Assembly (NCBI RefSeq): GCF_011764445.1
Contig: NZ_BLPG01000001.1
Location: forward strand, 8,077,001-8,141,000
Source: Phytohabitans rumicis
GTDB lineage: Bacteria > Actinomycetota > Actinomycetes > Mycobacteriales > Micromonosporaceae
Length of the DNA stretch: 64,000 bases
Direction: 5' to 3'
Positions 18,838-27,864 of the stretch are shown here, one piece after another (position 1 is the first letter of the stretch; the number at the start of each line of letters is the position of its first letter). The position numbers were made by a program, and so were the translations under genes. The notes beneath the pieces were generated by a model. It was not told the origin of the DNA and ran no database searches. It worked only from the letters and a program-made list of their open reading frames with translations.

Positions 18838-20283
18838 TTAGAACAGGTCCAGGTACTCGCGCTGCTCCCAGTCGGAGACGTGCGCCAGGTAGCGGGCGAA
18901 CTCTTCGCGCTTGAGGTGGGCGTACCAGGCGACCACCCGCTCGCCGAACGCCTCGGCGAAGACCGGGTCCGCCGCCAGCGCGTCGACCGCGGCACCGAGC
19001 GAGGCGGGTAGGCGTACGGCGTCGGCGGCGTACGGGCTGTCGGCCGCCGGCCCCGGGTCCAGGCCGCGGCGCAGGCCGTCCAGCCCGCTGGCGACCTGCG
19101 AGGCGATGTAGAGGTACGGGTTGGCGGCCGGCTCGCCGGACCGGTTCTCCAGCCGTACGCCGGAGTCGCTCCCCGCGCCGGCCACCCGGACCATCGCGCC
19201 CTTGTTGTCCACGCCCCAGACCACCCGGTTCGGGGCGAGCGAGTACGGCAGGTACCGCTTGTAGCCGTTCACCGTCGGGGTGGTGAACGCGGCGGCGGCC
19301 GGCGCGTGCGCGAGCAGGCCGCCCAGGTAGTGCGCCATGACGTCGGTGTCCGTGTCGAACGCCGGGCGCCCGGTCGCCCGGTCGCGCAGCGACTGGTGCA
19401 GGTGCCAGCCGGTGGAGGCGCTGGTGGCGCCGGCGGGCCGGGACATGAACGTGGCGTGGTAGCCGGCGCGGCGGCACAGCTGGCGGATCGCCGAGCGGGC
19501 CAGTACGACGTGGTCGGCGGCGAGCCGCGCGTCGGTCGCGGCCAGCGTGATCTCCAGCTGGCTCGGCCCGAACTCCAGCTCGATCGAGCGCAGCGGCAGG
19601 TCGAGCCCGGTCAGGCCGCGGTGCAACAGGCCCACGACGTCGTCGAGCCGGTCCAGGGCCTCCTCGTGCAGCAGTTGCCCACCCGCGGACGTGGGTGCCA
19701 GGCCGCCGGCGTACACGTGAAACTCGAGCTCGACGCCGACGGTCATGTCGTATCCGGCGGCGGCCAGCCGATCCAGCTGTGCGCGCAGCAGGCTCCGGGT
19801 GCAGAACGGCACCGGCGAACCGTCGGGGAAGCGCACGTCGCAGAGCACCCAGCCGGTGCGCCCGGCCCACGGCAACACCCGGAACGTGGTCGGGTCCGGC
19901 ACCAGCACGATGTCGCCGGCCCCGGCGAAGCCCTCGACGCCGACCCCGACGTCGGCCGAGAAGACCGGAAACGCCGAACGGCCGGACGTGTCCTTGAGCA
20001 GCAGCGAACTGGGCGCCGTCACGCCCGAGCGGAGCGCGCCCGGCACCGCCTCGCGGGTCAGCGTCTTGCCGTGCAGCACGCCGTGCTGGTCGGCGAAGGC
20101 GAAGCGGACCAGGTCCAGGCCGACCTCGTCGATGACCCGGCGCAGCTGGCCGGCGGCGGCGTACTGGGCCGGGCTCCACAGGTCGTGCCGCTCGACGAAC
20201 CCGCCCCGCTCGCCGGCCAGCATCGGGCGGGCGGACGCGCCGTCCCCGCCCTCCGCGACGGGCCGCTCGTCGACGCTGGTCAC
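18838..20283 (-). CDS. Glutamine-synthetase-like ligase (gamma-glutamyl-amine synthetase type)
   Basis: 481 residues, type I GS fold: GVELEFHVY, IELEFGPSQLEIT, STGWHLHQSL, TVNGYKRYLPYSLAPNRVVWG (shown in part) and ENRSGEPAANPYLYIAS. Relatives outside core nitrogen assimilation ligate glutamate to amines such as putrescine, isopropylamine or aniline. The neighbours (Rieske oxygenase, aldehyde dehydrogenase, amine oxidase, a gamma-glutamyltransferase in the co-regulated operon) favour that role over ammonium assimilation. The GTG start overlaps the Rieske stop (GTGA). The exact amine cannot be read from the sequence. Confidence 0.88.
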   Translation of the reverse strand: MTSVDERPVAEGGDGASARPMLAGERGGFVERHDLWSPAQYAAAGQLRRVIDEVGLDLVRFAFADQHGVLHGKTLTREAVPGALRSGVTAPSSLLLKDTSGRSAFPVFSADVGVGVEGFAGAGDIVLVPDPTTFRVLPWAGRTGWVLCDVRFPDGSPVPFCTRSLLRAQLDRLAAAGYDMTVGVELEFHVYAGGLAPTSAGGQLLHEEALDRLDDVVGLLHRGLTGLDLPLRSIELEFGPSQLEITLAATDARLAADHVVLARSAIRQLCRRAGYHATFMSRPAGATSASTGWHLHQSLRDRATGRPAFDTDTDVMAHYLGGLLAHAPAAAAFTTPTVNGYKRYLPYSLAPNRVVWGVDNKGAMVRVAGAGSDSGVRLENRSGEPAANPYLYIASQVASGLDGLRRGLDPGPAADSPYAADAVRLPASLGAAVDALAADPVFAEAFGERVVAWYAHLKREEFARYLAHVSDWEQREYLDLF

Positions 20284-21607
20284 GGCTTCGCCCACGGGGA
20301 CCGCGCGCGGCGCTCGGCCTCGCGGCGCCGCCAGGCGTCCTCCCAGCCGTCGGCCGGCGCGACCGTGTCGACGGCGAGGGGCCCGGTGAGGAGGGCGGCA
20401 TCGGTCGCGTCGACCGGCCGGGCGGGCACCGCGCCGCCCTGCTCGAACGCGTCGATCGCGCGCAGCAGCAGCCGGCGGTTCGCGGTGACGGCACGGTCGG
20501 ACACGCCCAGCCGCTCGGTGGTGCGGTCCTGGATGGGCCCCATGCTCTCGACCGCCCACTGGTCGTGGACGTTGATGTCCAGGCCCATTCCTGTGTACGT
20601 CAGGTCGCGCTGCTCGCCCGGGTCGTACCCCCAGTTGTTGGACCGGTTGCGCAGCGGCCGGTAGTCCGGCAGCGACACCTCGCGCAGCCGCTGCGCCAGC
20701 AGCGTGGCCTTGTCCGTCGGCTCGGCGAAGTCGTAGAAGATCATGTACCAGTAGTGGTGCTCGTCGTCGACCGGCACGTGCCACTGGATGAAGACCTTGC
20801 TGTTGCCGAACGGCACGACGAACGCGTTGGGAAACACCAGGTTGGTGATCCGGACGTGCCGGACCTCGTCGGTCAGCCGCCGCAGCGCGTACACCCGCAG
20901 CCCGTGCGGCGCGGCCTCCACCTCGATGTCCGGCCGGTACGCGTCGCCGACCAGCTTGGACAGCTTCTGCCCGGTGCCCTCCACGACCTCGCTGAACTGC
21001 TGCCCGTACGCGTCGCGCGGGTCCTCGTCGATGAACCGGTGCAGGAACGAGACGTGGCTGGGGTCGATGCCGCCCTCCAGCCCTTGGAGCCAGTTGCAGT
21101 CCCACAGCCCTTGAACGCGAACGTGTACTCGTCCGGCGCGCCGAAGCAGTCGTACGCCGGGAACGGCGGCGGGTCGCCCTCGCCGAGGTACGCGAAGACG
21201 ATGCCGTTGCGCTCCACACAGGGATAGCTGGGGATGCGCACCTTCTCGGCGAACCGGCTGTGCGGCGGCTCCGCCGGCTGCTCGCGGCAGCGGCCGTCCG
21301 GCCCGTAGAGCCAGCCGTGGTAGAGGCAGCGCAGCCCGCCGTCCTCGTGCCGGGCGTACGCGAGGTCGACGCCGCGGTGCGCGCAGAACCGCCCGACCAG
21401 GGCCCAGCCGCCATCGTCCGTCCTGAACAGCACGAGGTCCTCGCCGAGCAGCCGGACCGGCTTGACCGGCCGGTCGGCGGGCATCTCGGAGACCAGCGCC
21501 GCCGGCTGCCAGTACGCCCGCATGAGCCGGCCCAGCGGCGTACCGGGACCCGTGCGCGTCACCCGTTCGTTCTCCTCACGCTTCAGCACCGCACCACCCA
21601 CCCGCAT
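20280..21607 (-). pseudogene. Rieske non-heme iron oxygenase, alpha subunit, split by a one-base frameshift
   Basis: Together the frames encode about 442 residues. The Rieske [2Fe-2S] ligands are Cys75 and His77 (FCAHRG) and Cys94 and His97 (RCLYHGW). The mononuclear iron site follows in the second frame at GGIDPSHVSFLHRFIDED. The join needs one base added in the run at 21108-21110, restoring KGLWDCNWLQG. The layout resembles phthalate/phenoxybenzoate-type oxygenases, which use a separate reductase; no reductase gene is seen here. The family usually begins near LKREENERVTRTG, so the GTG at 21589 is an alternative to the ATG at 21607. A GntR-type operator lies 16 bases upstream, and it heads the four-gene operon. 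Confidence 0.87.
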
Positions 21608-21622
21608 CCGATGTCGCCAAGA

Positions 21623-21632
21623 TTGGATCCAA
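21623..21632. promoter_or_regulatory. Predicted GntR operator upstream of the Rieske operon
   Basis: A perfect TTGGATCCAA palindrome, flanked by A and T to give ATTGGATCCAAT. It is identical to the site before the binding-protein operon. No strong second site at 21-base spacing is seen. Confidence 0.65.
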
Positions 21633-21748
21633 TACTTGCATATCGCATCCCGGCGGGGAAGTGCTGGTGGATCACATCACCGGCGTCCGAGCGACCTCGC
21701 GGCCGGCCTCGCCGAGCACCCGGCGCAGCCACGCCCGCCGGCTTTTCC

Positions 21749-21828
21749 GTCGATCAAGGGCATATAGTCGTGCTTTGATCTCCAAACCACGACCGTTCGC
21801 CCTTGATCGGCGTCGAAGTCCTTGATCC
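21749..21828. repeat. Palindromic repeat A, copy A3
   Basis: GATCAAGGGC ... GCCCTTGATC hairpin with a TTTGATCTCCAAA loop and the tail ending TCCTTGATCC. The left arm has drifted (CATATAGTCG), so the stem pairs less well. It lies just downstream of the esterase gene's stop. Confidence 0.8.
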
Positions 21829-21833
21829 GTGAC

Positions 21834-22733
21834 CTATGCCGACACCTGGGCGTAAAGGAAGTCGACGACGGCCGGGGCGAAGCCCGCGGTGAACGCCGGC
21901 ACGTGGCTGCCCTCCCGGATGGTCCACAGCTCCACCCGGGTCCCGTCGCGGCAGCCGGTCCGGTACGTCGTCACGGTGGTCTCGGCACCGGCCAGGCGTG
22001 CCTCGAGGTCGATCGGCGCGGCCGACGCGTCGGCCCGGTCGCCGCAGCCGTTGTTGCGGCGCCAGAGGGCGAGCGTGTCGCCGACGGACGGGTACGGGCC
22101 ACCGGCGTCGCCGCCATCGAAGTGGATGGTCCGGTCGGCCGTGCCATGGATCTGCAGGACGCTGACCGGCCGCTCCGGCGTGCACCGCGCGGGATCGTCG
22201 GTGGCCGCGCCCGCGAGCGAGACGACCGCGGTGATCTGACCGGAGTGTTCGCAGGCCATCCGGTACGCCATGAAGCCGCCGTTGGAGTGGCCCACGAGGT
22301 AGACGCGCCGCTCGTCCACCGGGTACCCCGCCGCCACCGTGTCGATCAGCCGGCTCAGGTACGCCGAGTCGTCGACGCCGGAGCGGTAGAAGTCGCAGCA
22401 CGCCTCGGTCGCGTTCCAGAACCGGTCGCCGGCCTTGTTTCGGGTGCCGTCCGGCAGGGCGTACAGGAAGCCGCGGCGGTCGGACTCGGCGGTGAGCTGG
22501 AAGTAGCTCTCCTGGGCCTCGGCGCTGGACTGGAAACCGTGCAGCAGCACCACGAGGGGAGCCTTCCGGGCCGGGTCGTATCCGACCGGCACGTGCAGCT
22601 GGAACGGCCGGCCGTCCAGGTCGACCGTCACCGTCGTACCCGCCGCGGCCTCGCCATCGCCGTCCGGCGACGCGTCACACGCCGCCAGGCAGAGCAGGAC
22701 CAGCGCGGCGGCCATTCCCCTACGCACGTCCAT
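21834..22733 (-). CDS. Secreted lipoprotein esterase, PHB-depolymerase/LpqC-like
   Basis: 299 residues with a lipoprotein signal ending LAAC (Cys19). The alpha/beta-hydrolase core has LLHGFQSS (oxyanion), VYLVGHSNGGFMAY (nucleophile Ser150), QIHGTADRTI (Asp region) and a late REGSHVPAF histidine. This is the pattern of polyhydroxybutyrate depolymerases, feruloyl esterases and mycobacterial LpqC. It would cleave an ester outside the cell while anchored to the membrane; the substrate is not evident. It appears to be a single-gene unit followed by repeat A3. Confidence 0.87.
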   Translation of the reverse strand: MDVRRGMAAALVLLCLAACDASPDGDGEAAAGTTVTVDLDGRPFQLHVPVGYDPARKAPLVVLLHGFQSSAEAQESYFQLTAESDRRGFLYALPDGTRNKAGDRFWNATEACCDFYRSGVDDSAYLSRLIDTVAAGYPVDERRVYLVGHSNGGFMAYRMACEHSGQITAVVSLAGAATDDPARCTPERPVSVLQIHGTADRTIHFDGGDAGGPYPSVGDTLALWRRNNGCGDRADASAAPIDLEARLAGAETTVTTYRTGCRDGTRVELWTIREGSHVPAFTAGFAPAVVDFLYAQVSA

Positions 22734-22763
22734 ACCGTTGATACTGCCCGACCGATCGCGGGA

Positions 22764-23423
22764 CTAGCGGTGGGTGGGGTCCGGGGTGAGGACGACCGTG
22801 GCGCCGGGGGTGGTGGCGGCCTGGATCGTGCGGAGGTGCAGCAGGGCCGGGTGCTCCTCCAGCAGGCGCGCGGCGTTCGCGAGGGTGCGCAGCGCGGCGG
22901 CCTCGGCGCGGGCGCGCTCCAGCGCGGCCTTGCCGCTCTCGCGGGCCAGCAGCGTCTCGGTCGCGGCCCGGCGCAGCTCGCCGGGCAGCATCAGGTCCTT
23001 GACGGCGACCGAGATCAGCTCGATGCCGTGGTCGGCCACGCGCGGCGCGACCGCCTCGGCGAGCCCGGTGGAGAGCCGACCGCGGTCGGCGAGCGCATCG
23101 TCGAAGCTCACCGCGGCGACCGCGTCGCGGATGGCCAACTGCACGGCGGTGTAGAGCTCCTGCGCGGTGTCGACCGACGCGGTCAGGAACGCCAGCGGCT
23201 GACTGATCCGCCAGCTAGCCACAGTGGACACCCGCAGCGTGATGCCGTCGGCGGTGAGCAACTCCTGGCCGGACACCACGGTGCTCTGCGGCCGCACGTC
23301 CAGGACGTGCACCTTGGTGCGCCACCGGCTGTACCGGTGCCGGCCGGGCCCCCACTCGCGGGTGAACCGCCCATCGGTGAACAGCAGGCCGCGCTGCCAG
23401 TCCATGATGGTCTTCTTCGCCAT
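22764..23423 (-). CDS. SPFH/Band 7 domain protein (slipin-like), lacking an N-terminal membrane segment
   Basis: 219 residues. The Band 7 domain is visible in VLDVRPQSTVVSGQELLTAD, VSTVASWRI, AIRDAVAAVSFDD and GIELISVAVKDLMLPGELR, followed by the usual Ala/Glu/Arg-rich helix (ARESGKAALERARAEAAAL). Slipins form ring scaffolds at membranes, but this protein begins MAKKTIMDWQRGLLFTDGR with no hydrophobic anchor. The ATG is preceded by GGAGGTG. The gap to the next gene, 23424-23683, shows nothing clear beyond its promoter region. Confidence 0.85.
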   Translation of the reverse strand: MAKKTIMDWQRGLLFTDGRFTREWGPGRHRYSRWRTKVHVLDVRPQSTVVSGQELLTADGITLRVSTVASWRISQPLAFLTASVDTAQELYTAVQLAIRDAVAAVSFDDALADRGRLSTGLAEAVAPRVADHGIELISVAVKDLMLPGELRRAATETLLARESGKAALERARAEAAALRTLANAARLLEEHPALLHLRTIQAATTPGATVVLTPDPTHR

Positions 23424-23683
23424 GTCGTTCACCTCCGTGTTGGGCCGGGAGTGGCCCCGCGCGGACCACGGCGGTGCCGGCGGGGGCGTCCGCGACCGTG
23501 GTCGCGAGCCCGCAGAGCCGTACCGCCGCCGCCCGAGGGCGCGGTCGCGCGGAGCCACCCTAGCGAGGAATTGAACCTCGGCCATGTCGGCCGTACCTGA
23601 AAGGGGCGGAGACCCCGACGCGCGGGACGCGGGCCGGCGATGCCGGTGCGCCGCTTGGCATCTCCAGCCGGAAGAGTACGGGA

Positions 23684-24825
23684 TCACCCGGTCGCGGCAT
23701 ACTCGGTTTTCCGCCGCGCCGCCTCGGTGCGGACGATGTGCCAGATCGCGGCCAGGCACAGGGCGTTGACGACGAAGATGAGCACCGGAACCGACCCGGC
23801 GCCGGCCACGTCGATGCCGGCGCCGAGCAGTGGCGGAAACGCGACGCCGCCCAGCATCGAGGCGGCGAAAACGTACGCGCCGGCGCGGCTGGCGCCCGGC
23901 ACGCTGCGGTGCAGCCACGGCAGGGCGGTGGGGAAGACCGGCGCGATGAACAGGCCGACGCCCGCGTACGCGACGATCGCGAATCCCGGCACGGCCGCCA
24001 GGGCCAGGCAGACCGCGATCCCGAGGCAGCTGCCGATGACGATGGTGCGGTCGGACAGGCGCAGGGTCAGCGGTACGACGAGGAACCGGCCGAGCGTCAT
24101 CATCAGCCAGTAGACCGAGGTGGCGGTGGCGGCGCCCGAGGCGCTGTGGCCGAGCGCCTCCAGGTGGGTGGGTTCCCAGCCGCCGACGCCGGCCTCCACA
24201 CCCACGTTCATCACGTAGAGCACGATGAACGCGGCCAGCAGCCCTCGTTGCCCGATGCGCGGCGCGGCGGGGGAGGGGCCGGCTCGGCGGTGGGGGCCTC
24301 GGCCGTCCCGCGCAGCCCGGCCAGCAGGAGCAGCGAAACCGCCGCGAAGCCCAGGAAGATCGCCGGGTACCGGTCCGGCCCGAGCAGCCCGATCAGCAGC
24401 GGCCCGGCGATCGCGCCGACTCCGAAGTGGGCGTTGAGGACGTTCAGCATCGCCGATCCGCGCCGCTGGAAGGCCCGCGCGAACATGTCGTTGCAGCCGT
24501 AGTCGATGCCGCCGAAGCCGACGCCGGCCACGAACGCCGCTACCAGGGCGAGCGGCCAGGTGGGTGCCAGTGCGACGCCCGCAGCGCCGGCGGCCATCGC
24601 GACGAGCGAGGCGGCGAGCTTTCCGGTACCGGGCCACGGCGACCGGGCGTACCCGAGGACCCCGGCGATGCCGCCGACGAAGTGCGCGCTCAGCGCGAGG
24701 CCGGCGGCCGGCACGGAGATGCCGAAGTCGGCGCGGAACGCGGACAGCGCCGGCCCGTACAGCGCCTGGAGGGCGCCGATGAGCACGAACGCCACGCAGG
24801 CGCTGACCACGCCGAACCACTTCAT
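23684..24825 (-). pseudogene. MFS transporter, split by a one-base frameshift
   Basis: The first frame encodes six membrane segments from MKWFGVVSACVAFVLIGAL to AIFLGFAAVSLLLLAGL, then a proline-rich loop. The second frame supplies the other six from QRGLLAAFIVLYVMN to VLIFVVNALCLAAI. They join with one base added in the G runs at 24269-24278. In total about 380 residues, a short 12-segment facilitator of the fucose/glucose-permease-like or FucP-type group. It probably imports the ligand sensed by the divergent LacI regulator; a palindromic operator lies 22 bases upstream of the start. The loop position of the break is the expected inter-domain linker, so no conserved segment is lost. Confidence 0.82.
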
Positions 24826-24846
24826 CCCAGCCTCCGTTAACGATCA

Positions 24847-24860
24847 CGTGAACGTTCACG
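24847..24860. promoter_or_regulatory. LacI-type operator between the MFS gene and its regulator
   Basis: A perfect 14-base palindrome CGTGAACGTTCACG with the central CpG typical of LacI-family sites. It lies between divergent starts (24825 leftward, 24917 rightward), so it likely serves both. Confidence 0.75.
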
Positions 24861-24916
24861 GTAGTCTGGGGTCGGGGCGCGTGATCCGTCAAGATCGCAC
24901 TACGATCGGGGGCATC

Positions 24917-25921
24917 GTGGACAACAACCGGCAGGACGCGTCGCCTCGCCGGGCCACCCTGCGGGACGTGGCCCGAGCCGCCGGCGTGTCCCACCAGACC
25001 GTGTCCCGGGCGATCAACGACAAGGGCGAGATCGACCCGGAGACCCGGCGCCGGGTGCTGGAGACCGCCCGCGCGCTGCACTACCGGCCCAGCCGGCACG
25101 CCCGCGGGCTGGTACGCCCCGGCCTGGTCACGGTCGGGCTGATCGTCCCCGACGTGGTGAACCCGTTCTTCCCCGAGTTCATCGCCGGCGTCATCCAGGC
25201 GGCCGACGCCCAGGAGTGGCAGGTCGTGGTCGCCAGCACCCAAAACGACCGGCGCCGCGAACTGCCGCTGGTGCGCGCGCTCGGCGGCCAGGTCGACGCC
25301 GTCGTGGGGTACCTCAGCCACTCGGACGCGGAGCTCGCGCCGTACGCGGAAGGGCTGCCGCTCGTGGTCGTGGACCGCGGCCCGGAGCCGTCGGCGCACG
25401 GCATCGTGCGGGTCGACCTCGCGGCCGGCGTACGCGCCGCCGTGCGTCACCTGGTCGACCGCGGACACCGGCGCATCGGCATGATCGACTGCGACGCGGT
25501 CTGCGACCCGCTGGTACGGCCGGAGACGTTCCTGGCGGCGGCCGCCGAGCACGGCCTGCCGGTGGGGGAGGCGGACGTGGTCCACACCACGCAGACGATG
25601 GACGGCGGCGGCGCGGGGTTCGCCACGTTGCGCGCGGCGAACCCCGAGCTGACCGCGGTGTACGCGTTCAACGACCTGGTGGCGATCGGCGCGTTCCAGG
25701 AGGCCCGCCGGCAAGGCGTGCGGGTGCCTGACGACTGCGCGCTGATCGGCTTCGACGGGCTGAGCCTGGGCGAGCTGCTCGACCCTCCACTGAGCACCGT
25801 CCACATCGACAAGCGCCGCCTCGGCGAGCTGGCCGTCGACCAGGTCCGCGTGCTCCTGGCCGGCGAGACCCCACCCCCGGCCGTCCTGACCCCCACGCTC
25901 ATGGTCCGCGGCACCACGTAG
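24917..25921 (+). CDS. LacI family transcriptional regulator
   Basis: 334 residues. The HTH and hinge are clear: TLRDVARAAGVSHQTVSRAI, then RRRVLETARALHYRPSRHAR. The sugar-binding domain follows with TVGLIVPDVVNPFFPEF, VDRGHRRIGMIDCD, VYAFNDLVAIGA and ALIGFDGLSLGELLDPPLST. The GTG start is preceded by a GGGGG run at nine bases; no better start precedes the HTH. It is divergent from the MFS transporter, with a palindromic operator between them, and presumably represses it until the transported sugar or related ligand is bound. Confidence 0.92.
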   Translation: MDNNRQDASPRRATLRDVARAAGVSHQTVSRAINDKGEIDPETRRRVLETARALHYRPSRHARGLVRPGLVTVGLIVPDVVNPFFPEFIAGVIQAADAQEWQVVVASTQNDRRRELPLVRALGGQVDAVVGYLSHSDAELAPYAEGLPLVVVDRGPEPSAHGIVRVDLAAGVRAAVRHLVDRGHRRIGMIDCDAVCDPLVRPETFLAAAAEHGLPVGEADVVHTTQTMDGGGAGFATLRAANPELTAVYAFNDLVAIGAFQEARRQGVRVPDDCALIGFDGLSLGELLDPPLSTVHIDKRRLGELAVDQVRVLLAGETPPPAVLTPTLMVRGTT

Positions 25922-25946
25922 GCGCGCCGCCGGCGGCACCGCGTAC

Positions 25947-25971
25947 GAGGCGGGCCTGGTGGCACCGCCTC
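25947..25971. terminator. Hairpin between convergent genes
   Basis: GAGGCGG (25947-25953) pairs with CCGCCTC (25965-25971) around an 11-base loop, between the LacI stop and the ABC permease stop. No T run follows, so termination is only suggested. Confidence 0.4.
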
Positions 25972-25984
25972 GTTGAGCGAAGGG

Positions 25985-26959
25985 TTAGGCGATCCGGCGT
26001 ACTCGGCGGATGGCGAAGAAGAGCAGCGCGGCGGCGAGGGCGACGAAGATGCCGGATTCGATGGTCTGGAACAGCCAGAACCGGTCGCCGGGCTGGTAGA
26101 GGACCCAGTTGTACGCGCCGGGCCCGAGTCCGAGCCGGGAGCCGCAGGGCGCGCCGCCGGGCGCGCCGCCGGGTCCCGCAGCGCCGGACGGGCACACGAC
26201 CCCCACACCGCGCGCCACCATCTTGCCGCTGGCGTCGCGGATGCCGTTGTCGAGAATCCAGCCGCCCTCCGCCTGACCCTCGGCGGACGCGTCAGTGATC
26301 GGGTAGGTCAGGGTTTCGGGGGCCTGGTAGCGGGGCCGGGCCAGCACCTCGACGGCGACGCGCAGGCCGACGAACCCGGCGAGGGCGGCCCCCATGGCGG
26401 GCACCACCTTGGGCCAGATCGTGCCGGCGGTGATGCCCAGCGCGACCGCGAAGAGGGTGTACGCGATCGGGACCACGCCCTGCATGTCGAAGAACAGGTA
26501 GCCCAGCCGGCTCTGCTCGCCGCCCTGGTTGAGCGGCCCCAGCCACCAGGACAGGCCCAGGCCGTACGGCACCGCGGCGACCACCGCGGCGACCGTGATG
26601 AGCCCGAACTTGACCCGCGCCCAGTGCCGCCGGCTGATGCCCTGGGTCCAGACCAGGCGGTGGGTGCCGTGCTCGACCTCGCGGGCGACCAGCGGGGCGC
26701 CCCAGAAGAGCCCGATCAGCACCGGCAGGGCGAGGAACAGGATGCCCATCAGCATCAATATGTCGTACTGATCCCAGAACTGGTTGCGCGCCTGCCGGCA
26801 CGCCTCCGTGTTGACGTCGATGCAGGCCGCCAGGCCCTTCTCGGCGAAGGCGTTCCGCATCGCCACGCCGGTCGGGATGATCACCGCGGCCAGGACCGCG
26901 AGCCCGACGAGGGTGTAGAGCCCCTGCTTGCGGTACTGCCGCCAGGTCAGCCAGATCAT
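25985..26959 (-). CDS. ABC transporter permease, ABC-2-like
   Basis: 324 residues. An N-terminal membrane segment after MIWLTWRQYRKQG, an extracytoplasmic loop with paired cysteines (CIDVNTEACRQ), then about five further membrane segments. The cytoplasmic loop GTHRLVWTQGISRRHWARVK is typical of ABC-2 permeases working with GntR/YtrA-controlled ATPases. A glycine/proline-rich loop with two cysteines (CPSG ... PCGS) lies before the last segment. The ATG overlaps the ATPase stop (ATGA). It likely exports or relocates a lipid- or envelope-active compound. Confidence 0.85.
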   Translation of the reverse strand: MIWLTWRQYRKQGLYTLVGLAVLAAVIIPTGVAMRNAFAEKGLAACIDVNTEACRQARNQFWDQYDILMLMGILFLALPVLIGLFWGAPLVAREVEHGTHRLVWTQGISRRHWARVKFGLITVAAVVAAVPYGLGLSWWLGPLNQGGEQSRLGYLFFDMQGVVPIAYTLFAVALGITAGTIWPKVVPAMGAALAGFVGLRVAVEVLARPRYQAPETLTYPITDASAEGQAEGGWILDNGIRDASGKMVARGVGVVCPSGAAGPGGAPGGAPCGSRLGLGPGAYNWVLYQPGDRFWLFQTIESGIFVALAAALLFFAIRRVRRIA

Positions 26960-27864
26960 GCGGGCACCTCCCATGCCGCCGGGCTGGCCTGCTCGGTGTC
27001 GCTGTCGGCGAGGTGGGCCAGGATGAGGTCTTCGAGGGTCACGTCGTGCACCGCCCAGGAGGGGTCGGTGAGGGCGCCGCCGAGGCGTACCAGAAGGGTT
27101 GATTGCCGGTCGGTGTGGCTGGCCTTGAGGACGGCCTCGACCCCGGCGATGTGGCTGCCGTCGTGGCGCGGGCCGGTCAGCTGCCGGTGCGCGCCGACCA
27201 GGTCGTCGACCGGGCCGACGAGCCGCACCCGGGCCGCGTTCAGGACGATGAGGTAGTCGCAGACCCGTTCCAGGTCGGCGAGGATGTGCGAGGACAGCAG
27301 CACGGTGGTGCCGGAGTCGGCGACGCTGCCCATCAGCGCCTGCAGGAACTCGCGCCGGGCCAGCGGGTCGAGGCTCGCGACCGGCTCGTCGAGCAGGAGC
27401 AGCTTGGGCCGCTTCGCCAGCGCGAGGGCGAGCGCTACCTGGGCGCGCTGCCCGCCGGAGAGCTTGCCGACCGGGCGGTCCGCCGGGATGCCGATCTGCG
27501 CCAGCCGGTTGCGGGCCAGCGCGCCGTCCCAGCGCTTGTTGAGCCGGCCGCCCATGGTGATCAGCTCCGCCCCGGTGAAGTCCCGGTACAGCGGGGTGTC
27601 CTGGGCGACGAACCCGAGGTCGGGCAGGACGGCGGTGTTGTCGTACGGCGAGGTGCCGAAGACGCGCACCGCCCCGGCGTCCGGCCGCAGCAGGCCGACC
27701 GCCATGTGCAGCAGCGTGCTCTTGCCCGCCCCGTTGGGCCCGACCAGCGCGCCGATTCGTCCGGCCGGCAGGTGCAGCGAGCAGTCCCGCAGCGCCCAGG
27801 CTTTTCCGTACCGTTTACCGAGCTGGTCTGTCTCCAGCGCCAGTTCCATTCCCGTTCTCCTCAT
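26956..27864 (-). CDS. ABC transporter ATP-binding protein
   Basis: 302 residues with Walker A GPNGAGKST, Q-loop VAQDTPLY, signature KLSGGQRAQVALALALA, Walker B LLLLDEPVASLD and H-loop LSSHIL, then a C-terminal accessory region of about 90 residues. It powers the permease at 25985-26959. The ATG overlaps the stop of the GntR regulator (ATGA); a second in-frame ATG five codons in (MELALETDQ) is where family similarity begins and could also be used. Confidence 0.92.
   Translation of the reverse strand: MRRTGMELALETDQLGKRYGKAWALRDCSLHLPAGRIGALVGPNGAGKSTLLHMAVGLLRPDAGAVRVFGTSPYDNTAVLPDLGFVAQDTPLYRDFTGAELITMGGRLNKRWDGALARNRLAQIGIPADRPVGKLSGGQRAQVALALALAKRPKLLLLDEPVASLDPLARREFLQALMGSVADSGTTVLLSSHILADLERVCDYLIVLNAARVRLVGPVDDLVGAHRQLTGPRHDGSHIAGVEAVLKASHTDRQSTLLVRLGGALTDPSWAVHDVTLEDLILAHLADSDTEQASPAAWEVPA

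Noticed and set aside
23684-25939. A long minus-strand frame opposite the LacI gene
   Set aside because: The part over the LacI gene is antisense with no recognisable motif; only the part before 24290 is real (second half of the MFS gene).
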